Of a stretch of 64,000 nucleotides of DNA, positions 43,898 through 53,469 are shown in pieces. The stretch spans positions 4,691,001 to 4,755,000 of the forward strand of contig NC_021237.1 of the NCBI RefSeq assembly GCF_000397205.1. The letters run 5' to 3'. The position numbers were made by a program, and so were the translations under genes. The stretch is from Pseudomonas protegens CHA0. Lineage in GTDB: Bacteria; Pseudomonadota; Gammaproteobacteria; Pseudomonadales; Pseudomonadaceae. The notes under the pieces are model-generated. The model saw only the letters and a program-made list of their open reading frames with translations. It did no database searches and was not told where the DNA came from. Positions within the stretch are counted from its first letter, which is position 1, and the number at the start of each line of letters is the position of its first letter.

Positions 43898-45388
43898 ATG
43901 GCTATTGCCCCACTGCTCGCCGCTACCACGGCCTTTATCCAGCGCGCCCCGCGCATGCTGATCGGTGCCCACTGGACCGAGGCCGGCGACGGCCAGACCA
44001 TGCCCCTGCGCAACCCCGCCACCGGCGAACAGCTGTGCCTGGTGCCCCGGGCCACGGTGGACGATGTGGACCGCGCAGTGCTCGCCGCACGCCAGGCCTT
44101 CGACGATTCGCCCTGGACCCGCACCCGCCCCCGGGAGCGGCAGAACCTGCTGTGGAAACTCGCCGACCTGATGCAGCGCGACGCCGAACTGCTGGCCCAG
44201 CTGGAATGCCTGAACAACGGCAAGAGCGCCGCCGTGGCCCAGGCCATGGACGTGCAACTGTCCATCGATTTCTTGCGCTACATGGCCGGCTGGGCGACCA
44301 AGATCGAGGGTTCAAGCGTCGAGGTCTCGCTGCCCCTGATGCCTGACGATCAGTTCCACAGCTTCATCCGCCGCGAAGCCGTGGGCGTGGTCGGCGCCAT
44401 CGTCGCCTGGAACTTCCCGCTGCTGCTGGCCTGCTGGAAACTCGGCCCGGCCCTGGCCACCGGTTGCACCCTGGTGCTCAAGCCCGCCGATGAAACGCCA
44501 CTCAGCGCCCTGAAACTGGCCGAGCTGGTGCAGGAAGCCGGCTACCCCGACGGCGTGTTCAACGTAGTCACCGGCACCGGCATCACCGCCGGCAGCGCCC
44601 TGACCCGCAACCCCCTGGTGGACAAGCTGACCTTCACCGGCTCCACCGCCGTGGGCAAGGAAATCGGCAAGATCGCCATGGACTCCATGACCCGGGTAAC
44701 CCTGGAACTGGGGGGCAAGTCGCCAACCATCGTCATGGCCGACGCCGATCTGGCCAGCGCCGCGGCCGGGGCTGCCAGCGCGATCTTCTTCAACCAGGGC
44801 CAGGTGTGCTGCGCCGGTTCCCGGCTGTATGTGCAGCGCAAGCATTTCGACAAGGTGGTAGCCGACATCGCCGGCATCGCCAATGCCATGAAGCTGGGCA
44901 ATGGCCTGGACGCCAGCGTCGAGATGGGCCCGCTGATTTCCGCGCGCCAGCAGGAGCGGGTCTATCGCTACATCGAGATGGGTCGCGAAAGCGGCGCCAC
45001 CATCGCCTGCGGCGGCGAACAGTTCGGCCCGGGGTATTTCGTCAAGCCGACGGTGATAGTGGATGTGGACCAGAAGCATTCGCTGGTGCAGGAAGAGATC
45101 TTCGGCCCGGTGCTGGTGGCCATTCCTTTCGACGATGAGGCCGACGCCCTGCGCATGGCCAACGACAGCCCCTACGGCCTGGGCGCGAGCATCTGGTCCA
45201 ACGACCTGGCGGCGGTGCACCGGATGATTCCGCGGATCAAGTCCGGTTCGGTGTGGGTCAACTGCCACAGTGCCCTGGACCCGGCACTGCCGTTTGGCGG
45301 CTACAAGATGTCCGGGCTTGGCCGGGAAATGGGCCACGCGGCCATCGAGCACTACACCGAGTTGAAATCAGTGCTGATCAAGCTCTGA
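43898..45388 (+). CDS. Phenylacetaldehyde/aromatic-aldehyde dehydrogenase
   Basis: A 496-residue NAD-dependent aldehyde dehydrogenase. It shows VGAIVAWNFPLLLACWKLGPAL, FTGSTAVGKEI, catalytic Glu in LELGGKSP near 269, catalytic Cys in GQVCCAGSRL near 303, and LPFGGYKMSGLGRE. The family resembles FeaB/PadA-type phenylacetaldehyde dehydrogenases, which oxidise the aldehyde made by amine oxidation; betaine-aldehyde-type activity cannot be excluded. The start follows AAGAGG. A sigma-54 promoter with an upstream palindrome drives it. It is the likely partner of the amine dehydrogenase. Confidence 0.88.
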   Translation: MAIAPLLAATTAFIQRAPRMLIGAHWTEAGDGQTMPLRNPATGEQLCLVPRATVDDVDRAVLAARQAFDDSPWTRTRPRERQNLLWKLADLMQRDAELLAQLECLNNGKSAAVAQAMDVQLSIDFLRYMAGWATKIEGSSVEVSLPLMPDDQFHSFIRREAVGVVGAIVAWNFPLLLACWKLGPALATGCTLVLKPADETPLSALKLAELVQEAGYPDGVFNVVTGTGITAGSALTRNPLVDKLTFTGSTAVGKEIGKIAMDSMTRVTLELGGKSPTIVMADADLASAAAGAASAIFFNQGQVCCAGSRLYVQRKHFDKVVADIAGIANAMKLGNGLDASVEMGPLISARQQERVYRYIEMGRESGATIACGGEQFGPGYFVKPTVIVDVDQKHSLVQEEIFGPVLVAIPFDDEADALRMANDSPYGLGASIWSNDLAAVHRMIPRIKSGSVWVNCHSALDPALPFGGYKMSGLGREMGHAAIEHYTELKSVLIKL

Positions 45389-45414
45389 TCCGCCCCGCGC
45401 CAACCGCCCCACCC

Positions 45415-45441
45415 GGGGCGCCGGAGGTGGTCCGGCGCCCC
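45415..45441 (+). terminator. Strong hairpin after the aldehyde dehydrogenase gene
   Basis: GGGGCGCCGGA-GGTGG-TCCGGCGCCCC is an 11-bp perfect stem 27 bases after the stop codon. It lacks a T-run, so it may stabilise the 3' end rather than terminate by itself. Confidence 0.5.
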
Positions 45442-45572
45442 CCGACGACCGCCCTGTTCGCCGTGCAAAGCACTGCTACGCTCAGCCCGAGCCGGCTGGC
45501 CACCTCGTTTGAAGAGCCTGGGCTCATCCCCCCACAACGCCTCATCACCACCGAAAACCCGAGGAAAGCATC

Positions 45573-47489
45573 ATGGGATCAAATGGAAATGATCACGATT
45601 ACATCCAGTGCGGCTGCCACAACCCCGTCTGGGAAGCCTTGAAAGACACCCTCGACCCCGCCAGCTATATCGCCAGCCACCCCAACGCAGCACAGGGCCC
45701 GGCCAGGGACGCGAACGGCGAGTCCCTGGTGTTTCATGACGGCATCATCTACCCCTTGCGCGACGGCAACATGGATGAGCGGGTCGAAGCCCTGGGCATC
45801 CATGCCGGCGACGTGGTCGCCGCGGGCACCCTGGCCGCCGTCGAAGCCCGCATGCAGGCCCTGGGCATCGACTACAAGAAGCAGTCGCTGCACGGCAAGA
45901 CCCTGCTGCCCGGCCTGGTCGAGCCCCACGCCCACATCGTGCAGAGCTGCGCCATGGATGGCTGGCTGAACCTGGGCGCCATCGAGCCCGACGACGGCGA
46001 TAGCCAGCAGGCGCCAGAGAAAAACAGCCAGCGCCTGCGGCCGCTCTATACCTGGGGCTGGCTGAAGGAAACCATCCAGAACAACCTCCCCGAAGACAGC
46101 ACGAGCTGGGTCCTCGGGCACCTGGTCGATCCGGCGCTGATGCCGTTCAAGGTGGTGCCGGGCGGCCTGAACCAACTCATTACCCTGCAATGTGGCGACA
46201 CGCCCGAAGAGGGCTACCTGGACACCATCGAGGCCAAGCGGCCGATGCTGCTGATCAGTGCCTCCATGCACACCGCCTACATGAACACGGCGGCCCGGGA
46301 TCTGGTGCATGAAAGAACCGGGGTCATGGTCGAGAACGGCGTGCTGCAGGAAACCCAGATAGTGGCCGGGATCCTGTCGATTCCCGCCAGGCAGAAGCTT
46401 GCAATGCTGAAGATCTTCGAGCGCCTGGACACCTTCTTCGCCACCGCGGCCAGCCGCGGGATCACCCTGCTGTACGACGCGATGATGGACCCCTTGTCGA
46501 AGCTGGTATTGAACGCCTACTTCCTGTCCCACCCCAGAACGCTGCGGATCGGCTACGCCGCCTGCAACAACTCGCTCGAAGCCCTCAAGCTGCTGCCGGA
46601 CTATCGGCCGGCCACGCGGGAAGAGGCCAGGCACATGTATCAGGGCTCGATCAAGGTGATCTCGGACGGGTCCAACCAGGGGTTGACCGGCTATCAGGTC
46701 GCGCCCTACTGCTGCGAGACCGCCCGCCCGGTGGGCAACTTCAATCTGTGCGACAAGGGCGAGGACACCCCGAAAACACTCCCGGTCAAATACCAGGAAT
46801 TTATCCACGCGGCGGTGAAAAAAGGTTGGCCGCTGATGATCCATGCCAACGGCGACCAGGCCATCGAATTCACTCTGCAGGCCTATGACCTGGCCCTGCA
46901 GGGCCAGAGCGGCCTGGACAAGCGCCATCGCATCGAACATTGCTCGCTGCTGAGCAAAAGCACCCTGGAAACCATGCAGCGCCTGGGCCTGTCACCGAGC
47001 TTTTTGATTGGCCATGTCGGCTACTGGGGCTACGCCTTCGATAAAGCCATTTTCGAAAAGAAGGCACACAACATGCTCGACCTCTGCAAATCGGCCCTGG
47101 ACCACGAGCTGCGGATTTCCCTGCACAGCGACTATTCCGTGACCCCACTGGGGCCCCTGCGTTCGATGGAGCAGGCGGTGACCCGCAAGATGGAAGGCAT
47201 CCGCAATCATGACAACCTGTTCGTCCATGACCCGCGCCTGCAACCCATCCTCAATGAGGGCCAGTGCCTGACCCGCAAGCAGGCGCTGAAAGCCATCACC
47301 TACGACGCTGCCTGGCAGTGCCATGCCGAGGCCTGGACCGGCTCCCTGCAGGACCAGAACTTCGCCGACTTCGTGATCCTCGAGCAGGACCCACTGGACG
47401 AGAAGTTCCCGGCCACCCGGATTCGCGACATCAAGGTCTGCGAAACCTGGAAAGGCGGCCAGCGGGTGTACCTCAACCCCCGTAGCTGA
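45573..47489 (+). CDS. Amidohydrolase family 3 protein (YtcJ/N-substituted formamide deformylase-like)
   Basis: 638 residues. Metal-binding HAH at 119-121 (GLVEPHAHIV) is followed by MIHANGDQAIEF near 424, RHRIEHCSLL near 452 and LHSDYSVTPLGP near 518, the full set for the YtcJ/NfdA amidohydrolases. The one characterised relative I know is the Arthrobacter N-substituted formamide deformylase, which yields an amine and formate; other members are exoenzyme S synthesis-like or unknown. No signal peptide. The ATG has GAGGA seven bases upstream. The gene follows the aldehyde dehydrogenase, separated by a strong hairpin, so it likely has its own promoter. The substrate call is inference. Confidence 0.75.
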   Translation: MGSNGNDHDYIQCGCHNPVWEALKDTLDPASYIASHPNAAQGPARDANGESLVFHDGIIYPLRDGNMDERVEALGIHAGDVVAAGTLAAVEARMQALGIDYKKQSLHGKTLLPGLVEPHAHIVQSCAMDGWLNLGAIEPDDGDSQQAPEKNSQRLRPLYTWGWLKETIQNNLPEDSTSWVLGHLVDPALMPFKVVPGGLNQLITLQCGDTPEEGYLDTIEAKRPMLLISASMHTAYMNTAARDLVHERTGVMVENGVLQETQIVAGILSIPARQKLAMLKIFERLDTFFATAASRGITLLYDAMMDPLSKLVLNAYFLSHPRTLRIGYAACNNSLEALKLLPDYRPATREEARHMYQGSIKVISDGSNQGLTGYQVAPYCCETARPVGNFNLCDKGEDTPKTLPVKYQEFIHAAVKKGWPLMIHANGDQAIEFTLQAYDLALQGQSGLDKRHRIEHCSLLSKSTLETMQRLGLSPSFLIGHVGYWGYAFDKAIFEKKAHNMLDLCKSALDHELRISLHSDYSVTPLGPLRSMEQAVTRKMEGIRNHDNLFVHDPRLQPILNEGQCLTRKQALKAITYDAAWQCHAEAWTGSLQDQNFADFVILEQDPLDEKFPATRIRDIKVCETWKGGQRVYLNPRS

Positions 47490-47530
47490 CCAGTGCAAGC
47501 CCGGGGGCTGCGCCAGCTCCCGGTGCCCCC

Positions 47531-47615
47531 TGTAGGAGCCGGCTTGCCGGAGAAAAGGACCGCGGGTTCACTCCGGTGGATGGCCGCTGCGCGGTTCGCG
47601 AGCAAGCTCGCTCCT
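47531..47615. repeat. REP palindrome pair
   Basis: TGTAGGAGCCGGCTTGCCGG and CGCGAGCAAGCTCGCTCCTA face each other across about 80 bases between convergent genes. Confidence 0.7.
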
Positions 47616-47626
47616 ACGATCCCCGT

Positions 47627-48946
47627 TCAGGGGCGGTAGCCTTGGGCCAGCAACCAGCTGCGTATCAGCCGATTCTGGTCCGGGCTCAGTTGCGCCAGGG
47701 CCTGGGCCGCCCCCTGGCTGCGCAAACGGCGCAACAGCGGCGCCAGTTCCACGCCCTGTACATGCCAGATGCCCAGGGGCTGGTCCGGGGTGATCACCAC
47801 TTCGGCTTCATCCACCAGGCCGTCGCGCAGCACCGGGGCGCGCTCGATGCGCAAGGCCGAAAAGTCCACGGCACTGTGCGCCGGCTGGCAATCCGGCCAC
47901 TGCCGGCGGGCCTGCCAGAACGACTGCTCGGGCCAGCGTTGCTCGTCGGCGTAGAAGTCCCGGCCGATGCGCGCAAAACGCAGGAACAACTGTTCCACCC
48001 GCTGCCCGTGAAAACGCTGCGCCAGCGCTGCACGTTGCGGCTGCTGCAGCAAGGTGTTGATCACCGCCGGGGCCTGCAACGCCGAGGACAGGGATTGGAA
48101 AATGCCGTTGCCGGATAAAGGGTCCACGGCCATGGCCGCATCGCCGACCCGCAGCCAGTTCGCGCCACAGGCCTGAGGGTTGAGGATCGCCGTGCTGCTG
48201 CGGGCATGCAGGTGCAATTGCTGCTCCTGGCCACCGGCAAAGAATTCCCGGGCCATGGCCGAGCCCAGGCGGCGCTGGCGACAGTACTCCAGCAACTGCG
48301 CCTTGCCCGGCAGCCCGGCGCTCTCCACATCCAGAGTCAGCTGCCAGTAGCACTGGCCGTCCTCGCGCCGGGCCATCCAGGCCCAGCCGTCCTCCAGGCT
48401 GTGCACCGCGCTGGCGGCGCTGCCGCCAGGGCCCTGCCAGCGGTTGAGCAGGCTGACGGTTTCCGGGCCGCGCAGGCCCTTGCCGCCCCCCTGGCGCAAG
48501 GCTTTGTCCAGCACCGGCGCCTGCCGGCCACGGGCCTCCACCAGGAACTCGCCGCGCACCTCGCCCTGCCCTTGCACCTGGACCCGATGCCCGGCCTCGC
48601 TGGACTGCACCCCCAGCACCCTGCCCTCGATCAGCTTGACCTGCGCTTCGCGCAAGGCCTCCCGCAGGCCGCGGTCGAAGGCCGGGCGATCCAGCAGGTA
48701 TTCGATGTTCTGCGCATGTTCTGCACCGTTCCATGCCACCCGCCGCTGGGACGGTTGCAGGGCCTGAGCCAGCGCCTGTTCCAGGCCGGCACCGCGCAAG
48801 GCTTCAAGCACCCGCTGCGAGGCCCCTTCCAGGGCCGGAAAGCGTCGCCAGTCGCTGACCAGGGTCACCGGGTAGCCGAGGCGGCGCAGCCCCAGGGCCA
48901 CTGCGGCCCCGGCCGGCCCCGCGCCGAGGATCAGAATGGTGTGCAT
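47627..48946 (-). CDS. qhpG: FAD-dependent monooxygenase for cysteine tryptophylquinone formation
   Basis: 439 residues. The N-terminal FAD dinucleotide site ILILGAGPAGAAVALGL is followed by EARGRQAPV, then NWLRVGDAAMAVDPLSGNGIFQSL near 275, the FAD-binding GD motif of tryptophan-halogenase/PHBH-type flavoproteins. The family matches QhpG, which hydroxylates the QhpC tryptophan on the way to the quinone cofactor. It overlaps qhpE by 16 bases and is the last gene of the maturation operon, which is what fixes the call. Confidence 0.85.
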   Translation of the reverse strand: MHTILILGAGPAGAAVALGLRRLGYPVTLVSDWRRFPALEGASQRVLEALRGAGLEQALAQALQPSQRRVAWNGAEHAQNIEYLLDRPAFDRGLREALREAQVKLIEGRVLGVQSSEAGHRVQVQGQGEVRGEFLVEARGRQAPVLDKALRQGGGKGLRGPETVSLLNRWQGPGGSAASAVHSLEDGWAWMARREDGQCYWQLTLDVESAGLPGKAQLLEYCRQRRLGSAMAREFFAGGQEQQLHLHARSSTAILNPQACGANWLRVGDAAMAVDPLSGNGIFQSLSSALQAPAVINTLLQQPQRAALAQRFHGQRVEQLFLRFARIGRDFYADEQRWPEQSFWQARRQWPDCQPAHSAVDFSALRIERAPVLRDGLVDEAEVVITPDQPLGIWHVQGVELAPLLRRLRSQGAAQALAQLSPDQNRLIRSWLLAQGYRP

Positions 48947-49614
48947 GGCTGTTGCCGGCGTTCCGGCCCCTGGTAGTGGGCGTTGTCCTGCAGCCACTGC
49001 CGGACCTGGGCCTTGTCGGCTTGCGGGTGGGTACCCAGGTAGGCCGCGATATACCCGCTCAGGGCCGCGCACCCCAGGCTGGCGCCGGACTGCCCCGGGC
49101 TGCTGCCGCGCACGCAGGCGGCGAAATCAGCCTGGGCGGTGTTCAGCCATGACCACTGCTGCGCGCTGCATCGCGCATCGCCGGTGACGCGCAGCACCCC
49201 GGGGTAACTGGCCGGAAACACCGCCTCGCCCTGGGCCGGGCTGGATGCGCACAACAGCACTCCGCGGGCCTCGGCCGCGGCACAGGCCTGGCGCAGCAGG
49301 TCGCGATCCTGGCGCAGGCCCAGGCTCAGGTTGATCAGGCGCACGTCCTGCGCAAGCAACCAGTGCAGCGCGGCGCTGACTTGCGCGGCGCTGGTGACTG
49401 CGCGCCGGTCGAACACCTGGGCCACATAGACCTGCGCCGTCGGCGCGCGCTGGCCGATGGCCTCGATGATCGCGCTGCCATGGCCCAGGGCATCTTCCTG
49501 CAAGGGGCCATGGCCTATCCCTTCGGGCTGCAGGAAGAAGCGTCGTCCGCCCGCCACCCGCTGATGGGCGGCATGGCCGCTGTCGATCACGCCGATGCGC
49601 AGCTCAGGCTTCAT
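48931..49614 (-). CDS. qhpE: Subtilisin-like protease removing the QhpC leader
   Basis: A 227-residue minimal S8 protease: Asp in IGVIDSGHA, His in LGHGSAII, and Ser in SGASLGCAALSGY, with no signal peptide or propeptide. This fits QhpE, a cytoplasmic protease that cuts the 28-residue leader from QhpC. The ATG at 49614 lies inside the end of the ABC gene (11-base overlap). It is shorter than secreted subtilases. Confidence 0.88.
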   Translation of the reverse strand: MKPELRIGVIDSGHAAHQRVAGGRRFFLQPEGIGHGPLQEDALGHGSAIIEAIGQRAPTAQVYVAQVFDRRAVTSAAQVSAALHWLLAQDVRLINLSLGLRQDRDLLRQACAAAEARGVLLCASSPAQGEAVFPASYPGVLRVTGDARCSAQQWSWLNTAQADFAACVRGSSPGQSGASLGCAALSGYIAAYLGTHPQADKAQVRQWLQDNAHYQGPERRQQPCTPF

Positions 49615-51322
49615 GGGCCACCTCCAGCGCATGCAGTACGCCATCGCGCAATTCGAAGCGCAGTTCGGCATCGGCCAGGGTCGAGGGTCGGTGGCTGATG
49701 AGGATCCGCGTGCGCCCGGCGAACAAGCGGTCGATGGCCTCGATCACCTCGCGCTCGGTGGCCTCGTCCACCGCCGAGGTGGCTTCGTCCAGCACCAGGA
49801 TCATCGGGTCCTGGAGCAGCGCCCGGGCAATGGCGATGCGTTGTTTCTGGCCACCGGACAATTGCTGGCCGCGCTCCCCCAGGGGGCTGTCCAGGCCTTC
49901 GGGCAGGGACTCGATCAGCCCTTGCAACTGCGCCAGCCGCGCCACCTCGGCCACGGCTTCGCGGCTGGCATCGGGCACGCTGTAGGCCAGGTTGTCCGCC
50001 AGGCTGCCGCGAAACAGCACGATATCCTGGCTGACCACCGCCACCCGCCGGCGCAACTGCGCCAGGTCCAGCTGGCGCAGGTCGACGCCGCCCAGCAGCA
50101 CCTGCCCGGACTGGGGGTCGTGATGGCGCTGCAACAGGTCGATGAGCGTGCTTTTGCCTGCGCCCGAGGTGCCGCTGAGGGCCACTTTGCGGCCGTAGGG
50201 AATACGCGCCTCGATGCCCTGCAGGGTCGAGGCGCGGCCCGGGTGGCAAAAGTGCACTGCGTGAAAATGCAGCTCGCCCTGCTCCGGCACCGGCAGCGGC
50301 GCCTCGGGGTTGCTGATGCCCGGTTCCTCGCCACGCAGTTCCATGACCCGGCCGAGGCTCACGGTCATGCGCTGGATTGCCACATACAGGCCCAACAGGC
50401 TCTGCACCGGGCCCACCGCCATGCCCAGGTAGGTGGAAAAGGCAATCAGCGCCCCCAGTTGCCAGGTGCCCTGCACCACCCAGTAACCGCCAATCAGGAA
50501 GGCGCAGGCCCGGGACAAGGAGGTCAGGGTGCCGGGCACCGCCTGGGTGAAGAACTCGGTGACCTGCAGCTTCAGCAGTTGGCTCATGTAGCCCTGGCCA
50601 AGGCCATCCAGGCGCTGGGCCTCCCGTTGCTGCTGGCCGGCGCTCTGGATGAACTTCATCACCGGCAGGGTTTCCACCATGAACGAGGACATGTCCGCCG
50701 AACGCTCGCGCAACTGGCGCACATCGCGCTCCACCTTGCGCCGCATCCAGCGCAGCCAGAGCACATCCAGGGGGATCAGCACCAGGGCCAGCAGCGAGAG
50801 TTGCCAGGACAGGGTCAGGAGCATGGCCAGCGCCACCACCAGGCCGATCACGCTGGACACGGCGGAGAACAATGAGTCCACGGCAAAGCGCTGGATCTCC
50901 GCCACATCGCCATCCAGGCGCGACATCAGATCGCCGATCCGCCGCTGGCCGTAGAAGCTCGGCGACAGGCGCTGCAGATGCCGATAGAGGTCGTCGCGCA
51001 GGGCGAACAGGATGCGTCCGGACAGCCGCGTATGCAGGTAGCGGTTGACCCCGGAGAGCACGGTGCCCAGCAGCCCGGCACCGATCATCAGCGCGGCGAT
51101 CAGCACCAGCCGCGGGAAGTCCCGGGCCAGCAGGCCGTCGTCGATCAGCAGCTTGGTCAGCCAGGGCTGCACCAGCACCAGCAGGGAAGCGCACACCGAC
51201 AGCCCCAGCAGGCCGCCGATGGCCAGCCGGTGGGGCCGCACGAAACTGTAGAGCCAGCCCAGGGCGGCACTCAGGGCCTGGGGGTCGCGGCTGTCCACCA
51301 GCCGGGTGATCAGGCGCCGCAT
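49604..51322 (-). CDS. qhpF: ABC exporter for the QhpC peptide (half-transporter)
   Basis: 572 residues with six membrane helices (1-310) fused to a nucleotide-binding domain: Walker A GTSGAGKST, signature LSGGQKQRIAIARALL, Walker B MILVLDEATSAVD. There is no C39 peptidase domain, consistent with leader removal by the separate protease next door. In Paracoccus, QhpF exports the cross-linked gamma subunit to the periplasm. The ATG overlaps the regulator stop, so they are coupled. Confidence 0.86.
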   Translation of the reverse strand: MRRLITRLVDSRDPQALSAALGWLYSFVRPHRLAIGGLLGLSVCASLLVLVQPWLTKLLIDDGLLARDFPRLVLIAALMIGAGLLGTVLSGVNRYLHTRLSGRILFALRDDLYRHLQRLSPSFYGQRRIGDLMSRLDGDVAEIQRFAVDSLFSAVSSVIGLVVALAMLLTLSWQLSLLALVLIPLDVLWLRWMRRKVERDVRQLRERSADMSSFMVETLPVMKFIQSAGQQQREAQRLDGLGQGYMSQLLKLQVTEFFTQAVPGTLTSLSRACAFLIGGYWVVQGTWQLGALIAFSTYLGMAVGPVQSLLGLYVAIQRMTVSLGRVMELRGEEPGISNPEAPLPVPEQGELHFHAVHFCHPGRASTLQGIEARIPYGRKVALSGTSGAGKSTLIDLLQRHHDPQSGQVLLGGVDLRQLDLAQLRRRVAVVSQDIVLFRGSLADNLAYSVPDASREAVAEVARLAQLQGLIESLPEGLDSPLGERGQQLSGGQKQRIAIARALLQDPMILVLDEATSAVDEATEREVIEAIDRLFAGRTRILISHRPSTLADAELRFELRDGVLHALEVAHEA

Positions 51323-53226
51323 CAGGCGCGCAACTGTTTGAGCTTGCGGTACAGGGTCGCGCGGCTGATGCCCAGAGCGTCCGCTGCCGCCGAGACATTG
51401 CCCTGGTGGTTGTCCAGGGCACTGCGAATCAGCTCCAGCTCATTCTCGCGGATGCTCCCGGTCTGCGGTCGGGCACTGGCATTGAGGTCGTCGAGCATGC
51501 TGTCGGGCAGGTGCTCCAGGCCGATGTGGCACTCACCGTCTTCGCGCAGGGCCAGGGCTGTGCGCAGGACCATCTCCAGCTGGCGGATATTGCCCGGCCA
51601 GTGGTAGTCCGCCAGCAGCCGACGCAGCTCATCGCTAAGGCTCACCTGGGCGCCACCGAGCTTGGCCAGCAAGCTGTCCACCAGGGGCTGCAGGTCTTCG
51701 CGTTCGCGCAGGGCCGGCAACAGCACGCTGATGCCGTTGACCCGGTAGAACAGATCTTCGCGAAAAGCCTTGTCCTGCACCTGCTGCTTGAGGTCGCGGT
51801 GGGTGGCGCAGATCAGGGCGATGTCGATGTCCTGTTCTTCGCCGGCCCCCAGGGGCGCCACCTTGCGGTCCTGCAGCACGCGCAGCAGGCGGGCTTGCAG
51901 GGCCAGGGGCATGTCGCCGATCTCATCGAGGAACAGGGTGCCACCGTGGGCCTGTTGCAGGCGCCCGATCATGCCGCCACGACGCGAGCCGGTGAAGGCG
52001 CCTTCGCGATAGCCGAACAGTTCCGACTCGATCAGGCCTTCGGGGATCGCCGCGCAGTTGACCGCGACAAAGGGTTTCTCGGCGCGGCTGCCGGCGCGGT
52101 GCAGGGCCCGGGCCAGGACTTCCTTGCCGGTGCCGGTTTCGCCCAGTAGCAACACCGGCAGGTCATTGGCCAGGCCCTGACGGGCCATGCGCAAGGTGCG
52201 GGCGTAACGGCTGTTGCCCCCGGCCAGGGCTTCCAGGTCCTGGGGCATGGCTGCGGCTTTCGGAGCGCTGCGTGGCGCGCGGTGCAGGTTGAGCGCTGGC
52301 TGCGGCGCCCGCAGGGCCTTGTAGAACAGCTCGCCCTTGGCGGTTTGCAGGCTACCCACGGCGCCCTGTTGCAGGCGTGCGAGCAGTTGCAGGCCATCGA
52401 CCCCGAGGAACTCTTCGCAGCGCCGGCCCACCAGGGCTGCGCGCGGGGTGTTGAGCAACTGGCAGGCCTGGCCGCTGACCGCGAGGATCTGCCCGCCCAG
52501 GCTCAGGGCCAGCAGCCCCTGCCACGGTGATTCGAGGTATTGCCGGCGGCTGTGGAAGGCCAGGACGATCTGCTCCGGGTAGGTGGCATGGAACACCCGG
52601 GCTTCGATCTGGCTGACCGCCATGGCCAGCAGCGCGGTGCTGTCCTGGGCCCGGCCCAGGGGGCCTTCGCGGGTCAGGTCGAGCACGCCCAGAATCTCGC
52701 CCTGGGGGCACTGGATGGGCACCGAGGTGCAGGAAAAATGGCTGAGACGGTCCAGGTAGTGCTCGCCGCAGTCGATCAGGGTCGGCCGGGCCTCCACCAG
52801 GGCCGTGCCCAGGGCGTTGGTGCCGCGGGTGGCTTCGCTCCAGCAGGCGCCAAGGGTGATGTCCTGCACGCCGCTGTCCTTGAGACGGTCGGCGCGGCCT
52901 TCGATGGCCAGGATGGTGGCGTCGGCATTGGCCAGGATGATCATCCCGTCCTTGCCCTGATGCTGGCTCAGGTAGTCGATGGCCGGGATCGCCGCGTCCA
53001 GCAACAGGCGGTTGCTGGCCAGCAGCACTTCGAGGCTGGCGCTGGATTCCAGGGTCAGTTGGTGCTGGCTGCCAAAGTGCACGCCATGGCTGAGGCTGCG
53101 CCGCCATGAGGCATCGATTTCCGCACGCAGAACCCCGTCGGGGATCTGGCCTTCCAGGTGCAGCCGTTCCCGGGCCAGCCGGGCTTCGTGTTGCTGCTCA
53201 CCCTTTATTGTTTTTATAAGAGTCAT
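51322..53226 (-). CDS. AcoR/DhaR-type sigma-54-dependent transcriptional activator
   Basis: 634 residues from an ATG at 53226. An N-terminal helical/GAF sensor (40-210: SWRRSLSHGV, NALGTALVEARPTLIDCGEHY) is followed by a PAS-like stretch (230-320). The AAA+ domain (340-570) has Walker A GETGTGKE and the sigma-54 contact loop GAFTGSR (one change from GAFTGA). A Fis-type HTH is at the end (NVSAAADALGISRATLYRKLKQL). It heads the qhpFEG operon, so it likely controls amine oxidation; the sigma-54 promoter at 43846 and the GAGAC palindromes at 32882 are candidate targets. Confidence 0.9.
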   Translation of the reverse strand: MTLIKTIKGEQQHEARLARERLHLEGQIPDGVLRAEIDASWRRSLSHGVHFGSQHQLTLESSASLEVLLASNRLLLDAAIPAIDYLSQHQGKDGMIILANADATILAIEGRADRLKDSGVQDITLGACWSEATRGTNALGTALVEARPTLIDCGEHYLDRLSHFSCTSVPIQCPQGEILGVLDLTREGPLGRAQDSTALLAMAVSQIEARVFHATYPEQIVLAFHSRRQYLESPWQGLLALSLGGQILAVSGQACQLLNTPRAALVGRRCEEFLGVDGLQLLARLQQGAVGSLQTAKGELFYKALRAPQPALNLHRAPRSAPKAAAMPQDLEALAGGNSRYARTLRMARQGLANDLPVLLLGETGTGKEVLARALHRAGSRAEKPFVAVNCAAIPEGLIESELFGYREGAFTGSRRGGMIGRLQQAHGGTLFLDEIGDMPLALQARLLRVLQDRKVAPLGAGEEQDIDIALICATHRDLKQQVQDKAFREDLFYRVNGISVLLPALREREDLQPLVDSLLAKLGGAQVSLSDELRRLLADYHWPGNIRQLEMVLRTALALREDGECHIGLEHLPDSMLDDLNASARPQTGSIRENELELIRSALDNHQGNVSAAADALGISRATLYRKLKQLRA

Positions 53227-53469
53227 CAAGCGCTCCGAATCGGTCCGCCCGCTGCATCCCGCTCCACTCCCTTGGATTGCGCGAAGCACGCAAGCCGTGG
53301 TCAATGTCTACACCGGGTTCAGGGGGCAGTAAAGGGGCTTTGCCCGGATCATCGGGCAGCCCTGAATTGCTTACCCTGTCATTGGAGATCAAGCAAAACC
53401 TGCGCCAGTGGAACGGGCGCTCGAGCATCTTGACGTTAACGTAAAGCAAATGGCAAGTACCGCACGCCC

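Noticed and set aside
45579..46940. 453-codon minus-strand frame inside the amidohydrolase gene
   Set aside because: Antisense shadow of a gene with complete metal-binding motifs.
28107..53226. The AraC gene at 37911 as the QhpR-type regulator
   Set aside because: Its operator is shared with the efflux operon, and a sigma-54 activator is directly coupled to qhpFEG, so the pump is the better target.
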